The position numbers were made by a program, and so were the translations under genes. Under the pieces are notes generated by a model. The model made no database searches. It worked only from the letters and a program-made list of their open reading frames with translations, and was not told the origin of the DNA. DNA of 64,000 nucleotides, from positions 1-64,000 of the forward strand of contig CALUPK010000002.1 of NCBI GenBank assembly GCA_944322575.1, in the 5' to 3' direction. Shown here in pieces: positions 18,398-28,900 of the stretch (positions are counted from its first letter, which is position 1; each line of letters begins with the position of its first letter). Source of the DNA: an uncultured Bacteroidales bacterium (lineage in GTDB: Bacteria > Bacteroidota > Bacteroidia > Bacteroidales > UBA932).

Positions 18398-18985
18398 ATG
18401 AGTAAACTGAGAATTATAACCAACGGCATCATAAAGGACAACCCTACCTTCGTCCTCGTGCTCGGTATGTGCCCCACCATCGGCACCACCACTTCCGCAA
18501 TCAACGGTATGGGAATGGGACTTGCCACGACTTTCGTCCTGATTCTCTCCAATGTATTTATCTCCATGTTCGCCAAGATGATCCCCGATAAGGTCAGGAT
18601 ACCTGCCTATATCGTGATCATAGCATCTTTCGTGACTGTACTCCAGCTGCTGATGCAGGCATACGTGCCTGATCTTTATGCGGCCTTAGGTCTGTTCATC
18701 CCTTTGATTGTGGTGAACTGTATCATTCTCGGACGTGCGGAGGCTTTCGCCAACAAGAATACTCCTTTGGACTCGGCTCTTGACGGTATAGGCATAGGAC
18801 TCGGCTTTACCCTGGCTCTTACGTTCATTGGTCTGGTGCGCGAGCTGCTGGGCAGCCTTTCCCTCTTCGGTATGAAGCTCGGTGAAGGCGACGGTATGCT
18901 GGCGTTCGTCCTGGCTCCCGGCGGATTCCTGGTGCTGGGATATCTCATGGTGATCTTCAGAAAACTTATTAGCAAAAAGGCTTAA
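18398..18985 (+). CDS. rnfE: Rnf electron transport complex subunit E
   Basis: Integral membrane subunit (195 aa, about six helices) that with RnfA forms the paralogous transmembrane pair holding an intramembrane iron-sulfur centre. The early [20 protein letters not shown] and mid-protein [19 protein letters not shown] segments are typical, each carrying the conserved cysteine. Confidence 0.96.
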   Translation: MSKLRIITNGIIKDNPTFVLVLGMCPTIGTTTSAINGMGMGLATTFVLILSNVFISMFAKMIPDKVRIPAYIVIIASFVTVLQLLMQAYVPDLYAALGLFIPLIVVNCIILGRAEAFANKNTPLDSALDGIGIGLGFTLALTFIGLVRELLGSLSLFGMKLGEGDGMLAFVLAPGGFLVLGYLMVIFRKLISKKA

Positions 18986-18990
18986 TCGAT

Positions 18991-19590
18991 ATGGAATATC
19001 TGATAATTATCATATCTGCGGTATTTGTCAACAATATCGTACTTTCCCAGTTCCTCGGAATCTGTCCTTTTCTCGGTGTGTCGAACAAGGTCAGCACGGC
19101 TACCGGTATGTCGGCGGCAGTGGTCTTTGTGATAACACTCTCGACTTTGGTGACATATCTGCTGCACTACTATGTACTGGTGCCTTTGGGAATAGAGTTT
19201 ATGATGACGATTGTGTTCATTCTGGTTATTGCGGCTCTCGTGCAGATGGTGGAGATTATACTCAAGAAGATATCTCCGTCGCTGTATCAGGCTCTCGGCA
19301 TATTCCTTCCACTGATTACCACAAACTGTACAGTGCTTGGAGTAGCCATTAACGTGGTGACCAAGGAGTTCACATTCGGAGGCGAGGCACATCTGCTCAA
19401 TCTCGGCGAGACAGTGGTCTACGCAGCTTCGAGCGCTCTCGGTTTCGGTGTGGCAATGGTGCTTTTCGCCGGTATCCGCGAGCAGTTGGACTTAGTGAGC
19501 GTGCCCAAGGCTTTCAAGGGAACTCCCATAGCTCTGATTACGGCCGGTATTCTCGCTATGGCATTTATGGGATTCAGCGGACTTGTATAG
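18991..19590 (+). CDS. rnfA: Rnf electron transport complex subunit A
   Basis: Integral membrane subunit (199 aa, about six helices), paralogue of RnfE in inverted topology. Diagnostic segments: [20 protein letters not shown] near the N-terminus and [15 protein letters not shown] in the middle, each with the cysteine that helps bind the intramembrane cluster. Last structural Rnf gene; a TPR gene follows after 3 nt. Confidence 0.97.
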   Translation: MEYLIIIISAVFVNNIVLSQFLGICPFLGVSNKVSTATGMSAAVVFVITLSTLVTYLLHYYVLVPLGIEFMMTIVFILVIAALVQMVEIILKKISPSLYQALGIFLPLITTNCTVLGVAINVVTKEFTFGGEAHLLNLGETVVYAASSALGFGVAMVLFAGIREQLDLVSVPKAFKGTPIALITAGILAMAFMGFSGLV

Positions 19591-19593
19591 GGT

Positions 19594-19866
19594 ATGACGA
19601 CACTTACGGATATAGAGAAGTCAGTAGCTGCCGGGCATTTGGACGATGCCCGCGAGGAGCTCGAGCGTCTGCTGGCAGCCGAGCCGGACAATGCGCAGGC
19701 TTGGTTTCTGCTTGGGGGTATCTACCGCAGGCATGAGCTTTGGGGAGACGCCATCAATGCCTATAACCGGGCCAAGCTGATAGAGCCGGAGGGGCCGGCT
19801 GCTGCTGCAATAGAATCGATATATGATATCCTGCACTTTGTCAATGTAGACCTGATGAATCCTTAG
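19594..19866 (+). CDS. Short tetratricopeptide repeat protein
   Basis: A 90-aa cytoplasmic protein made of about two TPR units (DDAREELERLLAAEPDNAQAWFLLGGIY, then WGDAINAYNRAKLIEPEG). No signal peptide. Small TPR proteins act as protein-interaction modules; the partner is unknown, although its position 3 nt after rnfA suggests a role linked to that complex. It ends the long run, with its stop overlapping the convergent methylase gene by 4 nt. Confidence 0.8.
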   Translation: MTTLTDIEKSVAAGHLDDAREELERLLAAEPDNAQAWFLLGGIYRRHELWGDAINAYNRAKLIEPEGPAAAAIESIYDILHFVNVDLMNP

Positions 19867-20402
19867 CGCGGGGTAAGTACATAGAGGACTATGCCTATGG
19901 CGACAGAGACATTCAGTGAGTGCTTTGTGCCCCACTGCGGAATCTCGAGGGTCCAGTCGCATAAGTCCACTGCTTCCTGAGATATGCCGTGAACTTCATT
20001 TCCGAAGATTACGGCATATTTTTTATCTCTCTCAAGCCGGCGCTCGCCGTTCAGGAAGCTGTCGGCTGACACCGAATTCTCGGTCTGCTCTACTCCGATG
20101 ATGATATGTCCTTTGTCTTTCAGTTCCCTGACGGCATCTACTGTGTTTTCCCTATATGCCCAGTCTACGGAGAATTCTGCTCCGAGGGCTGACTTGTGGA
20201 TCTCAGGAGAGGGCGGAGTGGAACTTATGCCGCAGAGAACGATGCCGGATGCCTTGAATGCATCTGCGGTACGGAATGCCGAGCCGATGTTGTGGCGGCT
20301 CCGGACATTGTCGAGGACTACGGTTATGGGGCTTTTTGCGAGGGCCTTATATTCATCGACGGCCGGACGGCCGAGTTCGCTGTTCAATAATTTTCTAAAC
20401 AT
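19863..20402 (-). CDS. TrmH/SpoU family RNA methyltransferase
   Basis: SAM-dependent ribose 2'-O-methyltransferase of the SPOUT knot class (179 aa), acting on tRNA or rRNA. Three family motifs are visible: NVRSRHNIGSAFRTADAF (motif 1, catalytic Asn/Arg region), IFGNEVHGIS (motif 2), and IPQWGTKHSLNVSVAIGIVLY (motif 3, cofactor knot). It lacks an N-terminal substrate-binding domain, like TrmL/TrmH short forms. A TAAGTTTTG sequence ends 4 nt before its ATG, so a leaderless mRNA is likely. Confidence 0.9.
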   Translation of the reverse strand: MFRKLLNSELGRPAVDEYKALAKSPITVVLDNVRSRHNIGSAFRTADAFKASGIVLCGISSTPPSPEIHKSALGAEFSVDWAYRENTVDAVRELKDKGHIIIGVEQTENSVSADSFLNGERRLERDKKYAVIFGNEVHGISQEAVDLCDWTLEIPQWGTKHSLNVSVAIGIVLYVLTPR

Positions 20403-20433
20403 TTGCCAAAACTTAAAATTTTGCTTACATTCG
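20402..20433 (+). promoter_or_regulatory. glyA promoter (-33 TTTG, -7 TACATTCG)
   Basis: TTTG at 20402-20405 and TACATTCG at 20426-20433 are separated by 20 nt, the usual Bacteroidota spacing. The -33 box overlaps the start codon of the divergent methylase gene, so the two genes compete for the same 70 bp. Confidence 0.55.
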
Positions 20434-20471
20434 CAAAGTTAAACTGAATTGGACAATTTTAACAATAGATT

Positions 20472-21752
20472 ATGAAACAGGATCTTCAAATTTCCGAACT
20501 TATTAAGAAGGAAGAGAGCCGCCAGCTTCACGGCATCGAGCTCATCGCTTCTGAAAACTTTGTCAGCAACAACGTTCTTGCCGCACTCGGATCGTGCCTG
20601 ACCAACAAGTACGCCGAGGGTTATCCCGGAGCCCGCTACTATGGCGGATGCGAAGTGGTGGATCAGGTGGAGCAGCTGGCCATCGACCGTCTTAAAGAGC
20701 TTTACGGAGCCGAGTTCGCAAACGTTCAGCCTCACTCAGGCGCTCAGGCCAATATGGCTGTGTTCATGGCCTGCCTCAAGCCCGGAGATACCTTCATGGG
20801 TCTCGATCTGGCTCATGGCGGTCACCTTACCCACGGCTCGCCCGTCAATATGTCCGGTATCAACTATCATCCTGTAGCCTACAAGCTCAACGAGGAGACC
20901 GGACGGGTGGACTACGATGAGATGGAGAAGACAGCCCTTGAGACCAAGCCCAAGCTGATCGTCGGCGGTGCTTCCGCTTACTCACGCGAGTGGGACTGGA
21001 AGAGGATGCGCGAGATCGCCGACAAGGTGGGAGCCATCTTTATGGTCGATATGGCTCATCCTGCAGGGCTTATCGCAGCAGGCCTGCTGGACAACCCTGT
21101 AAAGTATGCTCACATCGTAACTACCACCACGCACAAGACCCTCCGCGGTCCCCGTGGCGGCGCCATCATCATCGGCAAGGACTTTGAGAATCCTTGGGGC
21201 CTGAAGACTCCTAAGGGACAGATCAAGATGATGTCCCAGCTTATCAACTCCGCAGTCTTCCCCGGTATCCAGGGCGGTCCCCTCGAGCACTGCATCGGAG
21301 CCAAGGCAGTGGCCTTCTACGAGGCTCTGCAGCCCGAGTTCAAGGAGTATCAGCTCCAGGTTAAGAAGAATGCAGCGGCTATGGCCAAGGCATTCATCGA
21401 CAGAGGTTACAAGATCGTATCCGGAGGTACTGACAACCACCTGATGCTGATAGACCTCCGCACCAAGTTCCCCGATCTGACAGGAAAGGTTGCAGAGAAG
21501 ACTCTCGTACGTGCCGACATCACTGTCAACAAGAACATGGTGCCTTTCGACAGCCGTACTCCTTTCACTACCTCAGGCATCCGCGTGGGAACTCCCGCCA
21601 TTACCTCAAGAGGTCTTGTCGAGAAGGATATGGAGACTATCGTAGACCTGATTGACGAGGTCCTCTCGGATGTTGAGAACGAGGCTGTAATCGAGAAGGT
21701 GAAGAATGCCGCTCACGCTCTCGTAGCAGGACGTCCCCTGAATGTATGGTAA
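20472..21752 (+). CDS. glyA: Serine hydroxymethyltransferase
   Basis: PLP enzyme interconverting serine plus tetrahydrofolate and glycine plus 5,10-methylene-tetrahydrofolate, the main one-carbon source. The 426-aa protein shows [10 protein letters not shown] near residue 25, the [11 protein letters not shown] motif, and the PLP lysine K222 in [14 protein letters not shown]. Length and motifs are fully typical. Monocistronic: own promoter upstream and a strong terminator downstream. Confidence 0.98.
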   Translation: MKQDLQISELIKKEESRQLHGIELIASENFVSNNVLAALGSCLTNKYAEGYPGARYYGGCEVVDQVEQLAIDRLKELYGAEFANVQPHSGAQANMAVFMACLKPGDTFMGLDLAHGGHLTHGSPVNMSGINYHPVAYKLNEETGRVDYDEMEKTALETKPKLIVGGASAYSREWDWKRMREIADKVGAIFMVDMAHPAGLIAAGLLDNPVKYAHIVTTTTHKTLRGPRGGAIIIGKDFENPWGLKTPKGQIKMMSQLINSAVFPGIQGGPLEHCIGAKAVAFYEALQPEFKEYQLQVKKNAAAMAKAFIDRGYKIVSGGTDNHLMLIDLRTKFPDLTGKVAEKTLVRADITVNKNMVPFDSRTPFTTSGIRVGTPAITSRGLVEKDMETIVDLIDEVLSDVENEAVIEKVKNAAHALVAGRPLNVW

Positions 21753-21781
21753 CCGTCAGGATGACGACAGTTTGAACTATT

Positions 21782-21811
21782 GCGGTGGATTTCCGTTTTG
21801 AAATCCGCCGC
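21782..21811 (+). terminator. Intrinsic terminator after glyA
   Basis: A 12-bp stem (GCGGTGGATTTC, 21782-21793, with GAAATCCGCCGC, 21800-21811, one G-T wobble) closes a 6-nt loop and is followed by AATTTTTTA. The T-tract runs directly into the thiD promoter element. Confidence 0.88.
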
Positions 21812-21818
21812 AATTTTT

Positions 21819-21826
21819 TATATTTG
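21819..21826 (+). promoter_or_regulatory. thiD promoter -7 element (TATATTTG)
   Basis: Perfect TAnnTTTG ending 4 nt before the thiD ATG at 21831, overlapping the T-tract of the glyA terminator. Implies a leaderless thiD transcript. Confidence 0.6.
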
Positions 21827-21830
21827 AACC

Positions 21831-22634
21831 ATGAAAGATTATCCAGTAGTATTATCGATTGCCGGATCAGATCCCTCCGGCGGAGCAGGAATTCAGGCTG
21901 ACATCAAGTCCATATCGGCCTGCGGCGGATATGCCGCCACTGCCATCACGGCTGTGACTGTTCAGAATACCCTCGGCGTTTCGGGTGTGGAGTACCTGCC
22001 TTCAGAACTTGTGGAACGTCAGATAGATGCGGTAATGTCCGATCTTGCGGTGGATGCTGTGAAGATAGGCATGACGGGAACTGTGCCAGTCATAGAGGCC
22101 ATAGCCCGGCAGCTAACTGCTCATCCGGTGCTGTATGTGGTGACAGATCCTGTGATGGTGTCCACCAGTAAGGACTCTCTTACACTCCCGGAGGCGGTGG
22201 ACGCCCTGTGTGCTCATATTTTCCCCAAATCCCATATAGTCACTCCCAATATCGACGAGGCGTCCCGCCTGGCCGGCTTCCGTATAGGCAGTGTCGAAGA
22301 TATGGACAGGGCGGCGATGCTGTTGCGTGACCGTTACCGCTGTGCTTTTTTGGTCAAGGGTGGAGACCTCAATGCCGACAGCACGTCGACAGACGTGTTG
22401 TGTGACCTCGACGGAGTGGTGCATTTTACCTCCGAGCGGGTGGATACTGTGAATCTTCATGGTACCGGATGTACGCTGTCTTCCTCCATAGCCACATTCC
22501 TCGGAGCCGGACGCCCCATGAGAGAGGCGGTCCATTCGGCCATATCGTATGTCCACGGGGCTATAGCGGCAGCAGCTTCTCTCAGAATCGGTCACGGACA
22601 CGGTCCATTGCGGCATTTGTGGAGAGAAGATTAG
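21831..22634 (+). CDS. thiD: Bifunctional hydroxymethylpyrimidine kinase/phosphomethylpyrimidine kinase
   Basis: Phosphorylates HMP to HMP-P and then HMP-PP in thiamine biosynthesis or salvage. The 267-aa ribokinase-fold protein has GSDPSGGAGIQADIKS at the N-terminus, DPVMVSTSKD in the middle, and the catalytic anion-hole motif HGTGCTLSSSIATFL near the end. No TPP riboswitch can fit in the 4 nt between its promoter element and ATG, unlike many thiamine genes. No other thi genes are in view. Confidence 0.94.
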   Translation: MKDYPVVLSIAGSDPSGGAGIQADIKSISACGGYAATAITAVTVQNTLGVSGVEYLPSELVERQIDAVMSDLAVDAVKIGMTGTVPVIEAIARQLTAHPVLYVVTDPVMVSTSKDSLTLPEAVDALCAHIFPKSHIVTPNIDEASRLAGFRIGSVEDMDRAAMLLRDRYRCAFLVKGGDLNADSTSTDVLCDLDGVVHFTSERVDTVNLHGTGCTLSSSIATFLGAGRPMREAVHSAISYVHGAIAAAASLRIGHGHGPLRHLWRED

Positions 22635-22645
22635 AATATTATCAC

Positions 22646-22653
22646 TATCTTTG
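22646..22653 (+). promoter_or_regulatory. lgt operon promoter -7 element (TATCTTTG)
   Basis: Perfect TAnnTTTG 12 nt after the thiD stop and about 40 nt before the lgt ATG, giving a leader of about 33 nt. Confidence 0.6.
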
Positions 22654-22692
22654 CTAAGATATTCTGACACACTAACGGACTAATTGGACTAT

Positions 22693-23637
22693 ATGTTTGA
22701 TCTTCTTGCTATTACCTGGACAGTCAGCCCGGATATCCTGTCCATCGGCAGCTTTCACCTGAGGTGGTACAGCGTGCTCTTCGTGGCTGGATTTTTTCCT
22801 CTCGGCTATTACATCATGCGCTCGTTCTACAAGCGGGAGGGTATTCCGCTCGAGAGTCTCGACGTACTGCTTTTCGCCCTGATGATATGCGCGATAGTGG
22901 GTGCCCGTTTAGGACACTGCATCGCTTACGATTTCAAATATTATTTCACCCATCCCTGGAAGATACTCATGACATGGGAGGGCGGCTTAGCCTCGCACGG
23001 GGGAGCTGTGGGAGTGCTGATTGCGATGTGGTGGTACGTCCACAAGTACGGTAAGAAATACGGCTTCGGCTACATACAGCTCATAGACCGTCTCGTGATA
23101 CCTATCTGTTTCGCAGGTATGATGATACGCTGCGGCAACCTTATGAACTCCGAGATCTACGGCATACAGACCGACCTGCCCTGGGGATTCATCTTCCCGC
23201 TGGATCCCACGGGGGACGGGATGCGGCACCATCCTACCCAGATCTACGAGGCCCTGAGCTACCTGATTCTCGGGCTGGTGCTGCTCTGGCTGTACAGGAC
23301 TATGCTCGACAGGCTGCGTACCGGCACCATCTTCGGCATATTTCTCATAGTGCTATTCGGCATGAGGTTCCTGATAGAGTTCATCAAGGAGGACCAGTCG
23401 GCTTTCGAGGCAGGGATGGTTCTCAATATGGGTCAATGGCTGAGTGTGCCGTTCATCATCGCCGGCGTCCTCATCCTGATATGGAGTCTGACCAAGGCGG
23501 GTCCGGCGGCGATTCATGTCCCTCAGGCAGCCCTTAGCGAAGGCGGCAGGCCCGGCAACAATGCCCCTAAGAAACCGAAGGAGAAGGTTCCCCTCAGCCA
23601 TGTCCACAGCGGCAGCTCATCGCAGAAAAATCAATAA
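22693..23637 (+). CDS. lgt: Prolipoprotein diacylglyceryl transferase
   Basis: Inner-membrane enzyme that attaches diacylglycerol to the lipobox cysteine of prolipoproteins, first step in making the many lipoproteins of this organism. In 314 aa it has seven or so helices and the Lgt signature MIRCGNLMNSEIYG, preceded by ARLGHCIAYD and followed by HPTQIYEALSY. The ATG at 22693 is preferred to a TTG at 22684. The final 45 residues are polar and Pro/Lys/Ser-rich, a cytoplasmic tail not seen in short homologues. Heads lgt-trxB-cyuA-tricorn. Confidence 0.95.
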   Translation: MFDLLAITWTVSPDILSIGSFHLRWYSVLFVAGFFPLGYYIMRSFYKREGIPLESLDVLLFALMICAIVGARLGHCIAYDFKYYFTHPWKILMTWEGGLASHGGAVGVLIAMWWYVHKYGKKYGFGYIQLIDRLVIPICFAGMMIRCGNLMNSEIYGIQTDLPWGFIFPLDPTGDGMRHHPTQIYEALSYLILGLVLLWLYRTMLDRLRTGTIFGIFLIVLFGMRFLIEFIKEDQSAFEAGMVLNMGQWLSVPFIIAGVLILIWSLTKAGPAAIHVPQAALSEGGRPGNNAPKKPKEKVPLSHVHSGSSSQKNQ

Positions 23638-23649
23638 AATCTACATACT

Positions 23650-24582
23650 ATGGCAGACGAAAGAATACAGTTACTGATTATCGGCAGCGGTCCTGCCGGT
23701 TATACAGCGGCCATCTATGCGTGCCGCGCGAATATCAAGGCAGTGGTCTATGAGGGCATCCAGCCCGGCGGCCAGCTGACCCAGACCACGGAAGTGGAGA
23801 ATTTCCCCGGCTATCCCCAGGGAGTCCAGGGCCAGCAGATGATGGACGACTTCCGCGCCCAGGCCGAGAGGTTCGGAGCCGACATCCGTTTCGGCATCGT
23901 GACCAAGGCGGATTTCTCACAGAGACCCTTCAGGGCCCAGATTGACGATGAGAAATGGGTAGAGGCCGATGCGGTCATCATCGCGACCGGCGCCACCGCC
24001 CGCTATCTCGGTCTGGAATCCGAGGAGAAATTCAAGGGCCAGGGCGTTTCGGCCTGTGCCACCTGCGACGGCTTCTTCTACCGCGGCAAGGATGTGGCGG
24101 TAGTCGGAGGAGGCGATACTGCCTGCGAGGAGGCCACCTATCTGGCCTCGCTCTGCCGCAAGGTCTACATGATCGTGCGCCGCAACGTCTTCCGCGCCTC
24201 CAAGGCCATGCAGGAGAGAGTCTTCAACACCCCCAACATCGAGGTGCTCTGGGAGCATCAGACCAAGGAGATCTTAGGCAATGAGATGGGCGTGACCGGA
24301 GCCCTGCTCCGCCGCAACGACGGTGTGGAGAAGAAGATAGACATCGACGGCTTCTTCTTAGCCATCGGCCATCACCCCAACTCCGACGTGTTCAAGGAGT
24401 GGATAGACACCAACGAGGAGGGCTACATCCTCACCGAGGGCAAGAGCACCCGTACCTCCCGTCCCGGTATCTTCGCCGCCGGAGACGTGCAGGACCCGAC
24501 CTACCGTCAGGCCATCAATGCGGCTGCCTCGGGTTGCCGCGCCGCCATGGACGCCGAGAAATATTTAGCTGAAAACAGATAA
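23650..24582 (+). CDS. trxB: Thioredoxin-disulfide reductase
   Basis: FAD/NADPH flavoenzyme that reduces thioredoxin in the cytoplasm. The 310-aa protein shows the FAD motif GSGPAGYTAAIYA, the redox-active CATC pair in ACATCDGFFYRG, the NADPH-binding GGGDTACEEA, and the C-terminal FAD motif GIFAAGDV. All are intact. It lies 12 nt after lgt and 16 nt before the cysteine desulfidase gene, a thiol-centred neighbourhood. The secreted thioredoxin at 53.5 kb would not be its direct cytoplasmic partner. Confidence 0.97.
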   Translation: MADERIQLLIIGSGPAGYTAAIYACRANIKAVVYEGIQPGGQLTQTTEVENFPGYPQGVQGQQMMDDFRAQAERFGADIRFGIVTKADFSQRPFRAQIDDEKWVEADAVIIATGATARYLGLESEEKFKGQGVSACATCDGFFYRGKDVAVVGGGDTACEEATYLASLCRKVYMIVRRNVFRASKAMQERVFNTPNIEVLWEHQTKEILGNEMGVTGALLRRNDGVEKKIDIDGFFLAIGHHPNSDVFKEWIDTNEEGYILTEGKSTRTSRPGIFAAGDVQDPTYRQAINAAASGCRAAMDAEKYLAENR

Positions 24583-24598
24583 TAACGCATAACGACCT

Positions 24599-25933
24599 AT
24601 GGATACCCAAACTTATTCTGACATACTCGAGCTTCTGCACCGCGAGGTGAAGCCCGCCCTGGGCTGCACCGAACCCATCGCGGTAGCTCTGGCAGTAGCC
24701 AAGGCCTGCTCACTGCACAGACCCCTGCGTCCTTCACAGATCCGCGTGCAGGTAAGCGCCAACATCCTCAAGAACGCCATGGGCGTCGGCATCCCCGGCA
24801 CTGGCATGGTCGGACTCAATATCGCCGTAGCTTTAGCTATGGAGTGCGGCAATCCGGACTATGGTCTGGAGGTGCTCAAGGACTTGACTCCCGCCGATGT
24901 GGAGAAGGCCAAGGCCTACGCCTCAGAGAGCAGGGTGAAGATCTCCTTAGCCAATACGCCCAAGAAACTCTACATCGACGCCGAATGCCTCTATGGACCT
25001 GTGGAGACACCGGAGCACCGCTCTAAGGCCATCATTCAGGATGACCACGATGCGATAGTATTCGTGTCCAAGGACTCCGAGGTCCTTCAGGACAATATGT
25101 CTTCGGCGGCGGGAGAGGCTGCCGCAGCACCCGGACAGGAGGCGGCATCGCACAAGACCACTCTCGACTATCATCTGGATATGCGGAAGATCTTCGACTT
25201 CGCCACTAAGGAGGCCCGTATAGAGGACATCGCCTTCCTGCTGGACGCCGCTAAGATGAACCGGGCCCTCGCGGAAGAGGGGCTGGCCCGTCCCTACGGT
25301 CTCCAGGTCGGACGCACCATTCAGGACAATATCCACCGCAATGTCTTCGGCAAGGGGCTGCTGACCCACTGCATGGCCATGACCGCGGCGGCTTCGGACG
25401 CCCGTATGGCCGGATGCACCCTCCCTGCCATGAGCAATTCCGGCTCGGGCAATCAGGGTATTACAGTGACAATGCCGGTGGTTGCCGCAGCCGAGCAGTT
25501 CGGCTCCTCCGAGGAGCAGCTCATCCGCGCCCTGACCCTCAGTCATCTGACGGCTATCCACATCAAGGGGTATCTCGGCAAGCTCTCCGCACTCTGCGGC
25601 TGTGTGGTGGCTTCCACAGGCTCGGCCTGCGGCATCGTATGGCTCAGCGGCGGCAGCTTCAATCAGGTATGCAGCGCCATCAAGAATATGATCGGCAATA
25701 TCACCGGCATGGTCTGCGACGGAGCCAAGGTGGGCTGCGCCCTGAAGGTGGCCTCCGGCGTCTCCTCGGCCGTGCAGTCCGCTGTCCTCGCTCTGGACAA
25801 CCACTGCGTGACCGGCAATGACGGTATCATCGAGGATGATGTGGAGAAGTCCATACGCAATCTCGGTACTATCGGCTCCAAGGGTATGCAGGTGACCGAT
25901 GAAATGATACTCAACATTATGGTGTGTAAATAG
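24599..25933 (+). CDS. L-cysteine desulfidase/serine dehydratase alpha family protein (CyuA/UPF0597)
   Basis: Predicted 4Fe-4S enzyme degrading L-cysteine to pyruvate, ammonia and sulfide, or possibly L-serine to pyruvate. The 444-aa length and N-terminus (VKPALGCTEPIAVALA, C23) match the CyuA/YhaM family; further conserved cysteines occur in the C-terminal segment ALCGCVVASTGSACGI, as expected of cluster ligands. An Ala/Gly/Gln-rich insert near residues 165-185 is unusual and looks like a disordered loop. Located between trxB and the tricorn-like protease, likely one transcript with lgt. Confidence 0.88.
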   Translation: MDTQTYSDILELLHREVKPALGCTEPIAVALAVAKACSLHRPLRPSQIRVQVSANILKNAMGVGIPGTGMVGLNIAVALAMECGNPDYGLEVLKDLTPADVEKAKAYASESRVKISLANTPKKLYIDAECLYGPVETPEHRSKAIIQDDHDAIVFVSKDSEVLQDNMSSAAGEAAAAPGQEAASHKTTLDYHLDMRKIFDFATKEARIEDIAFLLDAAKMNRALAEEGLARPYGLQVGRTIQDNIHRNVFGKGLLTHCMAMTAAASDARMAGCTLPAMSNSGSGNQGITVTMPVVAAAEQFGSSEEQLIRALTLSHLTAIHIKGYLGKLSALCGCVVASTGSACGIVWLSGGSFNQVCSAIKNMIGNITGMVCDGAKVGCALKVASGVSSAVQSAVLALDNHCVTGNDGIIEDDVEKSIRNLGTIGSKGMQVTDEMILNIMVCK

Positions 25934-25949
25934 CTTTAATTTTTAATAT

Positions 25950-28900
25950 ATGAAACGGATTTTTAGAATTTTTTTAGGTGCGGCCATGCTGCTGTCAGCC
26001 TCAACCATGACAGCCCTGGCGCAGGAGCCTTCCGAAGGCCCGCTCTGGATGAGGTACAGCGCTATCTCTCCGGACGGCAGCACCATCGCATTTGCCTATA
26101 AGGGCGATATTTTTACAGTACCCGTGACCGGCGGTCAGGCCCGTCAGATCACGTCTAACTCTGCTTTCGACTCCCGTCCCGTGTGGAGCCCCGACGGCAG
26201 CCGCATTGCATTTGTCTCCTACCGTCAGGGTGGAGCTGATGTCTACATTGTATCCAAGGAGGGAGGAGAACCTGCCCGCCTTACCACTCATTCTGCCGCT
26301 GAGTTCCCGGTAGCCTTCAAGGATGATTCCACCATCCTGTATTCTGCCTATATCCAGCCGGCTGCCGAGAGCATGCAGTTCCCCTCCTCGACATTTTCCC
26401 AGGTGTACGCTGTCAGCACCGAAGGCGGCCGCCCGGTGATGTTCTCTACCCTTCCCCTCGAGAACATCTCTTTCAGCCCGGACGGCAAGACCCTGCTGTA
26501 CAACGACAAGAAGGGCTATGAGGACGAGTGGCGCAAGCACCACACCTCTTCAATCGCCCGCGATATCTGGAGCTGCACCTTCGACGGTGAGAATGTCAAG
26601 AACGGCAAGTTCACCCAGATCACTACCTTCGACGGTGAGGACCGCGACCCCGTGTATGCTCCTGACGGCAAGTCTTTCTACTGGCTCAGCGAGCAGGACG
26701 GCACTTTCAATGTGTGGAAACACTCCTTTGACGGCGGTGCCGACAAGCAGATAACCCATTTCAAGGGCAATCCAGTGCGTTTCCTCACCATCGCTCAGAA
26801 CGGAACCCTGTGCTTCGGCTACGACGGTGAGATCTACACCGTGAAGGAAGGTGCTGAGCCTCAGAAAGTGGCCATAGAGATTATCGCTGACAAGCAGGAC
26901 CGCGACCTGATCAAGCAGCCTGTGTACTATGCTCAGGACATTGCTGTCAGCAAGGACGGCAAGCAGGTGGCCTTCATCTACCGCGGCGATGTGTACGTGA
27001 CTATGACAGACTATGCCACTACCAAGCGCATCACCAACACCGCTGAGCAGGAGCGCAACATCGACTTCGCTCCCGACGGACGCTCCCTGATTTACTCTTC
27101 CGAGCGTGACGGTCTGTGGCAGATCTACAAGGCTTCCATCGTCAATGACAACGAGAAGCTCTTCCCTTACTGCTCCGAGATTAAGGAGGAGAGGGTGACC
27201 AACTCCGACGTGCCCTCGTTCCAGCCTCTGTACAGCCCCGACGGCAAGGAGATAGCTTTCCTCGAAAACCGTACTACCATCCGTGTGATCAATCTCGATA
27301 CCAAGGAGGTGCGCACCGTCATGGACGGCAAGTACGAGTACTCCTACTCCGACGGTGACCAGTGGTACCAGTGGTCTCCCGACGGCAAGTGGATTCTGTC
27401 CAACTGTATTTTCATCGGCGGATGGAACAACAAGGACGTGGCATTGATCAATGCCTCCGGCAATGGGGAAATGTACGACCTGACCAAGAGCGGTTATACA
27501 GACTCCAACGCCAAGTGGGTGCTCGACGGCAAGGCTATGATCTGGTTCAGCGACCGTGCAGGCTACCGCAGCCACGGCAGCTGGGGCGCTGAGAGCGACG
27601 TGTACATCATGTTCTTCGACCTCGAGGCATACGAGAAGTTCCGTATGAGCGAGGAGGAGCTGGCTCTCTACGAGGAGGAGCAGAAGATCAAGAAGGAGGC
27701 CGAGGAGAAGGCCGCAGCCGAGGACAATGACAAGAAGTCCAAGAAAGACAAGAAGTCCAAGAAGGACGATGAGGAAAAGGCCGAGGAGACAGAGCCTCTC
27801 AAGCTGGATCTCGAGAACGCCGAGTACAGGGTTATGCGTCTTACCGTCAACTCTTCCAACCTCGGTGACGCAGTGCTCAGCAAGGACGGTAAGAAACTCT
27901 ACTACCTTGCGTCTTTCGAGGGCGGTATGGACCTCTGGGTTCATGACCTGAAGGAGAATTCGACCAGGATACTCTCCAAGGGCGTCGGATACGGCTCTCT
28001 GATTCTCTCGGATGACGGCAACAGCATCTTCATGAACACCGGCCGCATCAAGAAGATTAACGTGGCCAGTGGAGAGATCACTCCTATCGAGATGGAGGGT
28101 ATCTTCGAGTACAAGCCCTATGCGGAGCGTCAGTACATGTTTGACCACGCATGGAGGCAGGTTAAGGAGAAGTTCTACGACCCTGATATCCACGGAGTGG
28201 ACTGGGATGGCTACAGGACCACATACGAGAAATTCCTCCCCTACATCAACAACAACTTCGACTTCGCGGAGATGCTGGGCGAGCTGCTCGGTGAGCTCAA
28301 CGGCTCGCATACCGGAGCCCGCTACTACGGCGGCGGAGCTTCTTATCCCACCGCATACCTCGGACTCTTCTACGACGATACCTACACTGGTGACGGTCTG
28401 AAGATCAAGGAAATCATCAAGCGCAGCCCTCTGACCCAGTTCCCCAACGATGTGAAGCCCGGCTGCATCATCGAGAAGATCGACGGCGAGCCCATCATAG
28501 CCGGTCAGGACTACTTCCCTCTCTTAGAGGGCAAGGTAGGCGAGCGTATCCGTCTGACAGTGTACGATCCTGAGACATCCAAGCGCTTTGACGTGGAGAT
28601 CAAGGGCCTCGGCTCCGAGAGCGGTATCCTCTACCAGCGCTGGGTTGAGCGTAACAGGGATATCGTGGACTCCATCTCCGGCGGCAAGATTGGTTACGTG
28701 CATATCCAGGGTATGGACAGCCCGAGCTTCCGTACTCTGTACAGCGAGCTGCTCGGCCGTCTGCGTCAGAAGGATGCAGTAGTGGTGGATACCCGCCACA
28801 ACGGCGGCGGATGGCTGCATGACGATGTGGTGACCCTGCTCTCCGGCAAGGAGTACCAGCAGTTCAGGCCCCGCGGCCAGTACATCGGCAGCGACCCGTT

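Noticed and set aside
26550..28310. 586-codon open frame on the minus strand
   Set aside because: Antisense to the tricorn-like protease; hydrophobic low-complexity translation typical of a shadow frame.
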